Below the pieces are notes generated by a model. It ran no database searches and had not been told where the DNA came from. It saw only the letters and a list, made by a program, of their open reading frames with translations. This document shows positions 1 through 7,898 of a stretch of 40,433 nt of DNA, piece after piece. The first letter of the stretch is position 1. Each line of letters opens with the position of its first letter. The DNA comes from Actinomycetota bacterium. Its GTDB lineage: Bacteria; Actinomycetota; Thermoleophilia; Solirubrobacterales; 70-9. The position numbers and the translations under genes are program-made. The stretch covers positions 1-40,433 of the forward strand of contig JAFDWO010000015.1 of the NCBI GenBank assembly GCA_018268415.1. The letters are read 5' to 3'.

Positions 1-113
1 CGTCCCTGTGCCCGCCTTCCCCACGACCCCCTCCCGTCCCGGGCGCCTCATGGCGCTCACAGCCTGCCAGGAGCGCCATGAGGCGCCCGGGACCATCTCG
101 GACGGGTGCGGGG
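1..113. repeat. Left copy of 113-bp terminal inverted repeat with 23-bp-stem hairpin
   Basis: Bases 1-113 match the reverse complement of 40290-40402 with no mismatch (position i pairs with 40403-i). The repeat contains a perfect hairpin with arms at 36-58 and 71-93 and a 12-base loop, so a 23-bp stem reading GTCCCGGGCGCC... on one side. It holds no credible gene: the reading frames across it are low-complexity Arg/Pro/Gly translations. It looks like a dispersed intergenic palindromic repeat of the REP type. The identity of both ends suggests that the window ends where a repeat could not be resolved, although a real flanking repeat pair cannot be excluded. Confidence 0.9.
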
Positions 114-200
114 GCCGGGGTCGGAACGCAGCGCATCCCGCAACGCATCTCGGACGGCCCCCCCGCCCGGGGTCGGGCCGCACCTCGGCCGCCCCACCAC
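95..200. repeat. Two diverged copies of a 51-52-bp GC-rich repeat
   Basis: The string ATCTCGGACGG occurs at 95 and again at 147, a 52-bp step. Each copy is followed by a G/C-rich stretch containing CGGGGTCGG. The same unit, reverse complemented, is present three times at 40178-40331 on the other side of the window. No gene is supported between the window start and the acetyltransferase stop codon at 221. Confidence 0.6.
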
Positions 201-220
201 CGCCGCCCCACCGCCTCGGG

Positions 221-742
221 TCAGCCCCGCCCGCCCCACGCCTCCCGCGAGAGCTCGTAGACGGCGTGGTCGCCAAGGGGGGTCGTGACGGTGTCGACGA
301 AGGTCGCTCCGAGGAAGTCCTCGACGGCGCCGCGGGTGCGGGCGTTGTCGACGCCGACGCGCAGCTCGACCGTGGGGAAGGTGGCGAAGGCGTGGTCGAA
401 GACGAGGGCCTTGACCTCGGTGTAGTCCTCACGGGTCCAGTAGTCGCGGGCGAGGAAGGTGTGGTCGACGAGGATGCGGTCGCCCGATTCGTCGGGCCGC
501 TCGAAACGGGAGCTGCCGACGACCGCGCCGTCGGCGGTGGTGACGGCGAGGGCGCCGCCGGAGGCGAGGGAGTCGGCGAAGAACCGCTCGAGCTTGTCCG
601 CGGTCGCGCGGTCGGACTCCGGGTGCTCCTCCCAGATCAGCGGGTCGTCCGCGACGGCGATGAAGGCGTCACGGTCGGCGGCTCCGAGCGGGCGCAGTCG
701 AAACTTGGGCCCTTGCAGGGTCGGCTGACGATCGAAGTCCAT
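221..742 (-). CDS. GNAT-family N-acetyltransferase (RimJ/RimL-like)
   Basis: The 173-residue protein begins with a short beta-strand/RLRPL segment typical of the RimJ/RimL branch of GNAT enzymes (residues about 10-25). A helix rich in acidic residues follows, then a central GSSRF strand and the pattern around EVKALVFDHAF and VELRVGVDNARTRGAVEDFLGA, where this family uses asparagine and an amphipathic helix next to the acetyl-CoA site. Family knowledge suggests acetyl transfer from acetyl-CoA to an amino group; the substrate is unknown. There is no Shine-Dalgarno sequence before the ATG at 742, and a GATACT hexamer ends 7 bases upstream, so the mRNA may be leaderless. It stands alone, divergent from the cupin gene. 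Confidence 0.85.
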   Translation of the reverse strand: MDFDRQPTLQGPKFRLRPLGAADRDAFIAVADDPLIWEEHPESDRATADKLERFFADSLASGGALAVTTADGAVVGSSRFERPDESGDRILVDHTFLARDYWTREDYTEVKALVFDHAFATFPTVELRVGVDNARTRGAVEDFLGATFVDTVTTPLGDHAVYELSREAWGGRG

Positions 743-792
743 GCGCGCGAGTATCCCAGGGCGGGTCGTGCAGGTGTCACGGAATCGTTACT

Positions 793-804
793 TGAGGATC
801 CTCA
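793..804. promoter_or_regulatory. Perfect 12-bp palindrome between divergent GNAT and cupin genes
   Basis: TGAGGATCCTCA is its own reverse complement and is extended imperfectly by TT and CTCAA outside it. It lies in the 166-bp gap between the divergent acetyltransferase and cupin genes. A TTGACA hexamer lies about 25 bp further toward the cupin gene (829-834), but no good -10 is visible at 17-18 bp from it. It could be a regulator site, for example for the MarR protein encoded nearby; that link is only positional. Confidence 0.35.
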
Positions 805-908
805 CTCAATCCAACGTCCAGACCGGTTGACAGGCCGATCGGCGGCCGGCACCGTCGCCGCTCAGTCGGCGCGGAGCACGCCGGAGGCGAGTCAGGAGGG
901 CCGAGGGA

Positions 909-1331
909 ATGACGAACGTGACCAACATCTCCGCCGTGGAGACGACCGAACTACGGTCTGGCGCCAGCGACGAAGTGGCGTGGGTCGGGGGCTTCTTCGC
1001 CTACGGCGGCAAGGACGCCGAGCAGTCGGCGACGATCTACTTCGCGGTGCCGCCCGGCGAGCGCCTCGGCAAGCACGTCGACACGGCCGAGGAGACCCAG
1101 GTCGTCTTCTCCGGCGAAGGCGAGCTCCTCCTCGACGACGGCCCCAAGCCGATCCGCCCCGGCGACGTCTTCGTCCTCACCGAAGGCACCTCGCACGACC
1201 TCCACAACACCGGCACCGAGGACCTGCGGATCATCGCCTTCTTCTCCAAGCCGCAGGTCGAGCAGCATTGGGACGTCGACACCTGGCCGCCGGACGGCTC
1301 CAAGGTGACCGGCTCGCCGAACCGGAGCTAG
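909..1331 (+). CDS. Small single-domain cupin protein
   Basis: The 140-residue protein fits one cupin_2 barrel. The first motif is degenerate around PPGERLGKHVDTAEETQVVFSG (G-x5-H-x-H-x3,4-E-x6-G in the family; here H-V-D and E-E). The second motif reads RPGDVFVLTEGTSHDLHNTG, with the P-G-D turn and a metal-type His. Cupins of this size bind a metal or small molecule and act as isomerases, dioxygenases or regulators; nothing here fixes the reaction. The ATG is preceded by a good GGAGGG ribosome binding site. The stop overlaps the stop of the convergent MarR gene by 4 bases, and a GGCCGG/CCGGCC hairpin (1331-1350) lies just beyond it and could help termination. Confidence 0.85.
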   Translation: MTNVTNISAVETTELRSGASDEVAWVGGFFAYGGKDAEQSATIYFAVPPGERLGKHVDTAEETQVVFSGEGELLLDDGPKPIRPGDVFVLTEGTSHDLHNTGTEDLRIIAFFSKPQVEQHWDVDTWPPDGSKVTGSPNRS

Positions 1332-1786
1332 GCCGGCCTTTCGTCCGGCCGCCGAGGATCGCGTTCCGCGGTCGAGGTCCACTCTCCCCGATCCACGCCC
1401 GGCCAGTCCGACAGCCGCTGCAGCTCCTCCAGGTGCAGGCGGGAGAGCCCCGCGATCCGCCGCTCCCCGAGCGGCGTCAGCAGCAGGTGGACGATGCGGT
1501 GGTCCTCCTCGTCGCGGCGCCGCTCGACCAGGCCCGCGTCGACGGCGCGGTCGATCAACTCAACCACGCTGTGGTGCCTGGTGGCGAGGTAATCGGAGAG
1601 CTCGCCGATCGTCGGCGGCGCGTCGCCGGGGTGCCCTTTGATCGCCAACAACAGCTGATGCTGGGCCGGGGTGAGGCCGACCGCCTTGGCCTGGTCCTCG
1701 CTCCAGCGCAGGAACCTACGGAGCGCGGTGCGGAAGCCGAGCAGCTCTTCGTAGTCACGCCGGGTCGGTCGGCGCGCGCCGGTCAC
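1328..1786 (-). CDS. MarR-family transcriptional regulator
   Basis: The protein is 152 residues, a usual MarR length. Residues about 30-95 form the winged helix-turn-helix: LTPAQHQLLLAIKGHP, then PTIGELSDYLATRHHSVVELIDRAVDAGLVERRRDEEDHR, which is the classic recognition helix and wing with the D-x-R motif. The start is GTG at 1786, inside the overlap GTGA with the stop of the upstream ClC gene, so the two are translationally coupled. It probably controls the shared ClC-MarR transcript. The inverted repeat at 3464-3502 is a candidate target. Ligand unknown. Confidence 0.9.
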   Translation of the reverse strand: MTGARRPTRRDYEELLGFRTALRRFLRWSEDQAKAVGLTPAQHQLLLAIKGHPGDAPPTIGELSDYLATRHHSVVELIDRAVDAGLVERRRDEEDHRIVHLLLTPLGERRIAGLSRLHLEELQRLSDWPGVDRGEWTSTAERDPRRPDERPA

Positions 1787-3447
1787 GCCGGTCCGGTCGG
1801 CGTCGGCGTCCGGCTCCCGCCGAGAAGCTCGAGCGGGCGGAGGACGCGGGTGCGGTGGCGCTCCTCGTCGAGGTCGCGCAGGCGGCCCTCGAGCAGCTGC
1901 TCGAGGCGCACGGTGCCGACCGGGACGGCGGGGAGGGCGCGCTCGGCGACCGGCAGCTCGGTCCGTCGCGACTCGGCCATCACGTAGGCGACGTGGCGGA
2001 GGGTGTCGTCGGTGAAGACGATCGGAGCGTCGTCCGGCCCCCTGCCGGCCGGTCCGTTCGTCACGTCGGCCGGTCGGGCGTCCCCCATCACGTCGCCGAC
2101 GAATAGCACCTCGAGCGGGTCGACGCTGTACTCGCGGGTCAGGTGGACGCCGCGGCGGGCGACCTTCTCGGTGAGGACGGAGCGGCGGAGGATGAGGATC
2201 GAGATCGCGTAGGCGGCGGTGGCGCCGATCAGGAGCGGCAACAGGGCTTCGTAGCGGTGGGTCAGCTCGAGCGCGAAGACGACCCCGGTGAGCGGCGAAC
2301 GCATCACCCCGCCGAGCACGGCGGCCAGGCCGACCAGCGGCCAGAACCCGGTGGCGACGTGGGGGAAGATCTCGGCCTCGAGCCCGCCCAGTGCCCCGCC
2401 GATCATCAGCATCGGCGCCAGCACGCCGCCCGAGGTTCCGGAGCCGAGCGAGAGCGACCAGATCAGCGTCTTGACGATCAGGATGCCGACGATCAGATGG
2501 AGGGCGATGGTGCCGTTCAGCTCGGCCCCGATCACGTCGTAGCCGACCCCGAGCGCCTGTGGCACGACCAGGCCGCCGAGGCCGATGATCAGGCCGCCGA
2601 TCGCGGGCCACCACATCCAGTGGATCGGCAGCCGCTGGAAGCCGTCCTCGGAGAGGTAGACGAGCGAGGTGGCGACGAGGGCGAGGACCCCGCCGAGCGC
2701 CCCCGTCGCGACGCAGAGGGCGTAGGAGCCGGCGTCGAGGTGCAACTGTCCGGTCGGCATCGGGAAGATCGGGCCGCTACCGAGCAGCGGCACGCGGACG
2801 ACGGCGGCGACGGCGACCGCCCCCGCGACCGGGATGAAGCTGCGCGGCCGCCACTCGAAGAGAAGCAGCTCGACCGCGAGCAGGACCGAGGCGAGCGGCG
2901 CGTCGAAGGTCGCCGCCATGCCCGCCGCGGCACCGCAGACGAGCAGGGTCTTGCGCTCGTCGGCGGTCAGGTGCATCAGCTGCGCGAAGATCGAACCGCA
3001 GGCGCCGCCGGTCATGATGATCGGACCCTCGGCGCCGAACGGGCCCCCGGTACCGATCGCGATCGCCGACGCCAGCGGCTTCAGCACCGCCACCCGCGGC
3101 TGGATCCGGCTGCCCCCCGTGAGGATCGACTGGATCGCCTCGGGGATCCCATGGCCGCGGATCTTCTCCGAGCCGAAGCGGGCCATCAGGCCGACCACCA
3201 GCCCTCCACAGACCGGTGCCAGGAGGATCAGAAACGGCGAGTGGTGCCCTTCCCCGGGCGCCACCAAAGCGGTGCCCACCCGCTGGTAGAAGACGACGTT
3301 GGTGATCAGGCCGATCAGCCGCAGCAGGCACCAGGCGACGCCCGCGGCCAGCAGCCCGATCGGCAGCGCGAACGCGGTGATGACGAGGAGCCTGGGGCCG
3401 ACGTCGAAGTCGCCGAGATGTCGGAGGTCGCGCGGGCGTGACGGCAT
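1783..3447 (-). CDS. ClC-family chloride channel / H+-Cl- antiporter
   Basis: The protein has about 554 residues and the ClC hallmark motifs in order: GHGIPEAIQ (selectivity filter GxGIP, with His instead of Ser), GPFGAEGPII (with the gating glutamate of the G-x-E-G-P motif) and GSGTSGGVLAP. Around these lie 10 or more hydrophobic membrane segments. The cytoplasmic tail (last ~110 residues) is short and might be a degraded CBS-like region. It moves chloride, or exchanges it for protons, across the cell membrane. I prefer the ATG at 3447. A GTG at 3501 would add a tail that runs through the inverted repeat upstream and is unlikely. The stop overlaps the MarR start (GTGA). Confidence 0.9.
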   Translation of the reverse strand: MPSRPRDLRHLGDFDVGPRLLVITAFALPIGLLAAGVAWCLLRLIGLITNVVFYQRVGTALVAPGEGHHSPFLILLAPVCGGLVVGLMARFGSEKIRGHGIPEAIQSILTGGSRIQPRVAVLKPLASAIAIGTGGPFGAEGPIIMTGGACGSIFAQLMHLTADERKTLLVCGAAAGMAATFDAPLASVLLAVELLLFEWRPRSFIPVAGAVAVAAVVRVPLLGSGPIFPMPTGQLHLDAGSYALCVATGALGGVLALVATSLVYLSEDGFQRLPIHWMWWPAIGGLIIGLGGLVVPQALGVGYDVIGAELNGTIALHLIVGILIVKTLIWSLSLGSGTSGGVLAPMLMIGGALGGLEAEIFPHVATGFWPLVGLAAVLGGVMRSPLTGVVFALELTHRYEALLPLLIGATAAYAISILILRRSVLTEKVARRGVHLTREYSVDPLEVLFVGDVMGDARPADVTNGPAGRGPDDAPIVFTDDTLRHVAYVMAESRRTELPVAERALPAVPVGTVRLEQLLEGRLRDLDEERHRTRVLRPLELLGGSRTPTPTGPA

Positions 3448-3463
3448 CGCCCGGAGAAAATAT

Positions 3464-3502
3464 CGTGACACGATGCGTAGTGCAGCACCGCATCGCGTCA
3501 CG
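3464..3502. promoter_or_regulatory. 14-11-14 inverted repeat upstream of ClC-MarR (candidate operator)
   Basis: CGTGACACGATGCG (3464-3477) and CGCATCGCGTCACG (3489-3502) are inverted copies with one mismatch, separated by 11 bases. The element ends 17 bp before the preferred ClC start codon. This is where a repressor of the ClC-MarR transcript would bind, and MarR proteins bind inverted repeats. A long RNA hairpin is the alternative reading. Confidence 0.5.
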
Positions 3503-3560
3503 CCGGAGACGTCCGGCCCGGGACGCGAGAGAGGGTCGTGGGTGAGCGGGCACGGGGACG
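3502..3560. repeat. Degenerate internal copy of the window-end repeat
   Basis: A small hairpin (GCCGGA at 3502-3507, loop GACG, TCCGGC at 3512-3517) is followed by a tail containing GCCCGGGACG, GGGTCGTGGG, GCGGGCAC and GGGACG in the same order and spacing as the tail at 40358-40402. The match is imperfect, with roughly one position in six different and a one-base gap. The order hairpin then tail matches the end copies, which supports a dispersed repeat family in this genome. Confidence 0.6.
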
Positions 3561-3605
3561 CACCAGGTCGGACCTCCGCGATGGTCTCCTAGGCAGGTGA
3601 GGATT

Positions 3606-3682
3606 CGAACGGTCAGGAATCTCCCGGGTTCCTTATCCACGTATATGGCGGATTTCGAACCCGGCAGATTTCTGACCGTTCG
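3606..3682. repeat. Fold-back element, 33-11-33 inverted repeat
   Basis: The 33-base arms at 3606-3638 and 3650-3682 are reverse complements at 28 of 33 positions. The arms begin and end with CGAACGGTCAG. The 11-base loop is ACGTATATGGC. Arms this long with scattered compensating and non-compensating differences suggest an old palindromic mobile-type repeat (MITE-like) or a structured RNA. It sits between the divergent ClC and BMP-lipoprotein genes and is too long for an ordinary operator. No open reading frame of note lies in it. Confidence 0.7.
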
Positions 3683-3807
3683 GGAGCGTGCGGATCGGCC
3701 GTGGACGGGGTGGCCGCATCCCTCCCGCCGGCGCGTCCGCACCCGTTCGGGACGTTCCGGGTCGAGACCTTGAACGCCGCAAAGCTCCCGATCCAAACAG
3801 GAGTCCC

Positions 3808-3897
3808 ATGCATCTACGGGGCCGGTTGCGGCGGACCCTTGCCGGGGCCTCGACTCGGGTGAAGCGGCCCGCGGCCAGACGCCTCCGAGTTGGATAG
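3808..3897 (+). CDS. Possible 29-aa Arg-rich leader ORF
   Basis: The ATG at 3808 is preceded by ACAGGAG with 5 bases between, a convincing ribosome binding site in a gap that otherwise lacks genes. The product is 29 residues with about ten arginines and ends 122 bp before the BMP lipoprotein gene. It could be a leader peptide for the importer operon, or a chance frame, because GC-rich DNA yields Arg-rich frames easily. The remaining gap (3683-3807 and 3898-4019) shows only the direct repeat GGATAGC at 3892 and 3913 and a TATAGA hexamer near 3905, which might be promoter parts. Confidence 0.25.
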   Translation: MHLRGRLRRTLAGASTRVKRPAARRLRVG

Positions 3898-4019
3898 CCA
3901 GGGCCTATAGAGGATAGCTATGCCGTCTTTGCCGGCGGTTCATCGGACTCCTAGAGTGCCGCCACCGCACGATTGCTACGGGAGTGCGGCGCTTAGCCAA
4001 TTACGAGGAGAGGTGAACG

Positions 4020-5180
4020 ATGCTGAGGACGTTCTGGCATTCGTCGCAGGCGCGGCGGACCGGACTGCGGGCGGGCGCCGTATCTGTGTGCGCCTTGGTC
4101 GTCGCGCTGGGATTGACGGCGTGCGGCGGAGGCTCGGGGGGAACTGGGTCGGGGGGCTCGACCGGAGCGTCCGGGGAAGGCGGCTCGAGTCCGGCATCGG
4201 GTGGCGAAAAGCTCACCGTCGGGCTGATCCTCGAGGGTCCCAAGAACGACAAGTCCTTCAACGAGGCCGCGTACCTCGGGGTGCAGAAAGTCGTCGAAGA
4301 AGACCCCAACGTCGAACTGACCTCGGTCCTCGAAAACCGCGAAGAAACCCAAGATCAGAGCGAAGCTGTCGAAACGCTCGCCGGCGTCGACAAGGTTGTG
4401 ATCGGTACCGGGGCCCAGTTCGGCCCGATCTTTGACAACCAGGCGCCGAAGTATCCGGACACGACCTTCCTGACCCTGGGCGGCTATCCACAGAACTTCC
4501 ACGAAAACGTCTACTCGATCGCCTTCGATCGCGTTGCCGCCTACGTGACCGGCGTCCTCGCCGCTCACCTGACCAAAGACAAGACGGTGGGCTTCGTCGG
4601 CGGCGCGGAAATCCCGCCGGTCGAACAGTCGCTGGTCGGGGTCGAAGCCGCCATCAAAAGCGCCGATCCATCGATCAAATTGCTGAAGAACGTGGTCGGT
4701 GACTTCAACGACGTAGCCAAGGCCAAGGCGGCCTCGGCGGCGATGCTCGCCGACGGGGCCGACGTGATCATCGGTTATGTCGACGCCGGGATCGCCGGGG
4801 TGTACGCCGCCGCCGACGAAGCCGGGAAGAACGTTCCGGTCTTCAAGCTCGACCTGCTCGAGTGCTCGGGCTACGGGAACATCGTCGGCGCCAACATCGG
4901 TGACAACACCGAAGCGGCTTATCAGCTGCTCAGCGGCGTGGCGAAAGGGACGCTGAAGCCGGCGGGCGTGACGATCTTCGCCGGTCTCCAAGACCCGGCC
5001 CTGCAGCGGGTCGCCCTCTGCCCGAAATACGAAAAGAACAAGGAATTCTCGAGCCTGCTCGAAGAAACGGTCACCGGCATCAACGACGGCTCGATCCAGG
5101 TCCCGAAGGAAGAGTTGAACCCGCGACCCAACTATCCCTACCGGGAAGGCCTCGAAGGTCCTGTGAAACAGGGCGAATAG
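4020..5180 (+). CDS. BMP-family substrate-binding lipoprotein of ABC importer
   Basis: The 386-residue protein begins with a basic stretch, a hydrophobic segment and a lipobox LTAC with Cys at about residue 35, then a Gly/Ser-rich linker (to about residue 62). The rest fits the BMP (basic membrane protein, PnrA/Med) fold: a KLTVGLILEGPKNDKSFNEAA start, then VDKVVIGTGAQFGPIF and DGADVIIGYVDAGIAGVYAAA. Family members capture nucleosides or related small molecules outside the membrane. The ATG follows GAGGAGAGG. The four following genes complete the importer and lead into catabolic enzymes, so the ligand is probably the island's substrate. Oddly, Glu is coded 24 times by GAA and 4 times by GAG, unlike its neighbours. 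Confidence 0.92.
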   Translation: MLRTFWHSSQARRTGLRAGAVSVCALVVALGLTACGGGSGGTGSGGSTGASGEGGSSPASGGEKLTVGLILEGPKNDKSFNEAAYLGVQKVVEEDPNVELTSVLENREETQDQSEAVETLAGVDKVVIGTGAQFGPIFDNQAPKYPDTTFLTLGGYPQNFHENVYSIAFDRVAAYVTGVLAAHLTKDKTVGFVGGAEIPPVEQSLVGVEAAIKSADPSIKLLKNVVGDFNDVAKAKAASAAMLADGADVIIGYVDAGIAGVYAAADEAGKNVPVFKLDLLECSGYGNIVGANIGDNTEAAYQLLSGVAKGTLKPAGVTIFAGLQDPALQRVALCPKYEKNKEFSSLLEETVTGINDGSIQVPKEELNPRPNYPYREGLEGPVKQGE

Positions 5181-5187
5181 CGCCAAG

Positions 5188-6768
5188 ATGCAGGATTCGT
5201 CAAGCACCCCACAGGTGACCGGCGCGGGAGTCGCGGAGAGCCCGGCGTTGCCCCGTCCCGGCGGCGAGCCGATGCTGGAGCTGGTTGAGATAACCAAGCG
5301 ATTCCCCGGCGTGCTGGCCAACGACGCGATCTCCCTCCGGGTTGACCGGGGGGAGATCCTGGGTCTCCTCGGCGAGAACGGGGCGGGGAAGTCGACCCTG
5401 ATGAACATCGTCTACGGGATGCAGGCCCCCGATTCCGGCGAGATCCGTATCGGCGGCGAGCCGGTGACGATCCGCAGCCCCCAGGATGCGGTCGCGCTCC
5501 GGGTCGGGATGGTCCACCAGCACTTCATGCTCGTTCCCGACATGACGGTCGCCGAAAACGTGGTGCTCGAGCCCTCTCGCGGTCCCGGTCGGGCGCGACT
5601 CGAGGAGGTTGGGCGCGAGCTCGAGGAGATCGGTAGGCGGTTCGAGCTGTACGTGTCCCCGACGGCGATGGTCGAGGACCTCTCCACCGGCGAGCGCCAG
5701 CGGGTGGAGATCCTGAAGGTCCTCTACCGCGACGCCGACATCCTGATCCTCGACGAGCCGACCTCCGCCCTGACGCCGCAGGAGTGGACCGAGTTCGCGG
5801 GGTTCCTCCGGCGCATGGCGGAGGCGGGCAAGGCGGTGATCTTCATCACGCACAAGCTCGACGAGCTCTTCGACCTGGTCGATCGCTGCGTCGTTCTCCG
5901 CGACGGTCGGGTGGTCGACACGGTTGCCATCGGCGATACCGACAAGCGCTCGTTGGCCAAGACGATGGTCGGTCGCGAGGTGACGTTGCGGGCGGAGCGA
6001 CCCATCCTGGCGCCCGGTCGGCCGGTCCTTGACGTGAAGGGTCTGCGGCTCGGCTCCGGGCGACACCATGAGGTCGACGGGATCTCCTTCGAGATCCGCG
6101 AGCACGAAGTCTTCGGCATCGCGGGCGTCAGCGGCAACGGACAGGACGAGCTGGTCGAAGCTCTGGTCGGCCTGGCGCAGCCGACAGCGGGCGAGATCTC
6201 GATCGACGGCGAGCCGTTGGTGCAGCACGCGCCACGGGCGTTCACCGCGGGCGGTGGCGCCCTGATCCCCGAGAACCGCCATGCGGACGGGGTCGCGACC
6301 GAGCTCTCCCTGCTCGACAACCTGATCCTCAAGGAGCTCGACTCATCGCGCTTCTCGCGCCACGGCGTCCTTGCCCTGGATGCCGCTCGCGAGCACGCCG
6401 AGGAGCTGGTGGCCGCATACGACATCCGCGGTCCGGGTGTCGACGCACCGATCGGCCAGCTCTCCGGCGGCAACCAGCAGAAGGCGGTCCTGGCGCGTGA
6501 GCTGAGCCGCGATCCGCGCTTCGTGATCGCCTTCCAGCCGACCCTGGGATTGGACGTCGGCGCGATGGAGACGGTCTATCGGCGACTGAACGAACGCAAG
6601 AGCAGCGGCTCGGCCGTCCTGCTCGTCTCTTACGAGCTCGACGAGATCCTCTCGATGGCGGACCGGTTCGCGGTGATGGTCGACGGGCGCTTCCTGAGCG
6701 TCATCGCGGCGGCGGATGCCGACACCGAGGTGATCGGCATGTTGATGGGGGGCGAGGAGGCGGCATGA
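5188..6768 (+). CDS. ABC importer ATPase, two nucleotide-binding domains (YufO/NupA type)
   Basis: The 526-residue protein carries two ABC domains. The first has Walker A GENGAGKST (about residue 60), a Q-loop near VHQHFMLV, signature LSTGERQRVEI and Walker B ILILDEPTSAL. The second has a degenerate Walker A (GVSGNGQDE) and signature LSGGNQQKAV with a weakened Walker B (FVIAFQPTLGLD); these changes are usual in the nucleoside-importer branch. It powers uptake with the BMP lipoprotein and the two permeases. It starts 7 bp after the lipoprotein stop. A later ATG at 5272 begins directly at the conserved domain and is an alternative start. The stop overlaps the next gene (ATGA). Confidence 0.92.
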   Translation: MQDSSSTPQVTGAGVAESPALPRPGGEPMLELVEITKRFPGVLANDAISLRVDRGEILGLLGENGAGKSTLMNIVYGMQAPDSGEIRIGGEPVTIRSPQDAVALRVGMVHQHFMLVPDMTVAENVVLEPSRGPGRARLEEVGRELEEIGRRFELYVSPTAMVEDLSTGERQRVEILKVLYRDADILILDEPTSALTPQEWTEFAGFLRRMAEAGKAVIFITHKLDELFDLVDRCVVLRDGRVVDTVAIGDTDKRSLAKTMVGREVTLRAERPILAPGRPVLDVKGLRLGSGRHHEVDGISFEIREHEVFGIAGVSGNGQDELVEALVGLAQPTAGEISIDGEPLVQHAPRAFTAGGGALIPENRHADGVATELSLLDNLILKELDSSRFSRHGVLALDAAREHAEELVAAYDIRGPGVDAPIGQLSGGNQQKAVLARELSRDPRFVIAFQPTLGLDVGAMETVYRRLNERKSSGSAVLLVSYELDEILSMADRFAVMVDGRFLSVIAAADADTEVIGMLMGGEEAA

Positions 6769-7898
6769 CCATCCGGCGAGCAGTGACGAAAGGCCTCCGC
6801 AAGCGACTCCTGGCCGACGGCACGACGCTGGCCTTGCAGGCGCTCGTCGCCCTCGGGGCACTGGTGATCGCGATGCTCTTCGTTCTCGCCTCCGGGGTCT
6901 CGCCGGGGCGCGGGGCGACCGCCTTCGTCGAAGGGGCCTTCGGGACGCAGCAGAACCTGGCCGGCACCCTGAGCAAGATGGTGCCGCTCTCGCTCGTCGC
7001 GCTCGGTTGGATCGTCGTGTTCCGCGGTGGCCGGTTCCACGTCGGCTTTTCCGGGCAGATCCTCGTCGGTGGCATGTTCGTCTCGCTGATCGCCCTGAAG
7101 ATCTCGGTCCCGGCGCCGATCCACCTGCCGTTGGCCGTGCTGGCAGGCGCCGTCGGCGGCGGCGCCTACGCTGCGATCGCCGCCTGGCTGTGGGCGCGTC
7201 GCGGCATCAACGAGATCCTCTCGACCCTGCTGCTCAACCTGATCGCGGTCCAGCTGCTCGCCTGGTGGGTACGGGAGCCACTGCACGACTCGACCACGCC
7301 GCTGGCACTGACGCCGCCCTTCCCCGAATCGGCTCGCTGGCCCGAGCTGATCCCCAACACGTTGCTCCATTGGGACGTCGTCCTCATCCCCCTGGCGATC
7401 GCCGCGGTCGCCTTCATCCTCGGTCGCACCGTGTTCGGTCTGCGGATCAGGATCGTCGGCGCCAATCCGCGGCTCGCCCAGCACGCCGGCATCGCCCCCC
7501 ACCGCGTCGGGACCGAGGCGATCGTCCTGTCCGGCGCCCTCGCGGGCATCGCCGGCGCGTCCTTGGTCCTGGCGAGCTCGACGCCGGCGATGCCGGAAGA
7601 CTTCGGTGCCGCCTATGGCTTCACCGGCATCGCGGTGGCGCTGCTCGCGCGCAACTCGCCCGTCGGGGTCCTTCCCGCGGCACTCCTGTTCGCGGCGCTC
7701 GCGCAGGGTGGCGGGGTGATGGAGGGAACGGTCGGGCTCTCGTCCTCGCTGATCTCCTTCATCCAGGGCCTGATGATCATCCTCGTGCTGGCGGCGACGA
7801 TGTTCATCCGCCGCGGCCGCAGTCGGCAGGGGATCAGATCCGAACGTCGCGCCGCCGAGGTCGACCAGCCGACGCTCCCCGCGGGGGTGGTGTCATGA
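6765..7898 (+). CDS. ABC importer permease 1 (YufP/NupB type)
   Basis: The 377-residue membrane protein has about eight to ten hydrophobic segments and the BPD_transp_2 family pattern. One conserved piece is GGRFHVGFSGQILVGGMF, another is RRGINEILSTLLLNLIAV, a cytoplasmic coupling segment usual in this family. It forms one half of the membrane channel. Its start overlaps the ATPase stop by 4 bases and its stop overlaps permease 2, so subunits are made in a coupled way. A basic C-terminal tail (about residues 345-377) is poorly conserved. Confidence 0.9.
   Translation: MTIRRAVTKGLRKRLLADGTTLALQALVALGALVIAMLFVLASGVSPGRGATAFVEGAFGTQQNLAGTLSKMVPLSLVALGWIVVFRGGRFHVGFSGQILVGGMFVSLIALKISVPAPIHLPLAVLAGAVGGGAYAAIAAWLWARRGINEILSTLLLNLIAVQLLAWWVREPLHDSTTPLALTPPFPESARWPELIPNTLLHWDVVLIPLAIAAVAFILGRTVFGLRIRIVGANPRLAQHAGIAPHRVGTEAIVLSGALAGIAGASLVLASSTPAMPEDFGAAYGFTGIAVALLARNSPVGVLPAALLFAALAQGGGVMEGTVGLSSSLISFIQGLMIILVLAATMFIRRGRSRQGIRSERRAAEVDQPTLPAGVVS

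Noticed and set aside
909..1331. The cupin as the missing gentisate 1,2-dioxygenase of the aromatic cluster
   Set aside because: It is 140 residues with one cupin domain, whereas gentisate dioxygenases are bicupins of about 350 residues, and it lies over 22 kb from the cluster among unrelated genes.
2143..3441. A 432-codon plus-strand frame opposite the ClC channel
   Set aside because: The translation is rich in Asp, Glu, Arg and Gln with no fold signal, while the minus strand encodes intact ClC motifs.
3448..3501. GTG at 3501 as start of the ClC gene
   Set aside because: The extra 18 residues would be encoded by one arm and loop of the inverted repeat and have no conserved character; the ATG at 3447 is simpler.
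3590..3682. tRNA gene or tRNA fragment suggested by TTCGAAT/TTCGAAC strings
   Set aside because: The T-arm stems do not pair, and no acceptor, D or anticodon arm can be folded. The strings are explained by the 33-bp inverted repeat.
3993..5408. A 471-codon minus-strand frame opposite the BMP lipoprotein
   Set aside because: It mirrors the lipoprotein codons and shows no motif. The plus-strand gene has a lipobox, a ribosome binding site and operon context.
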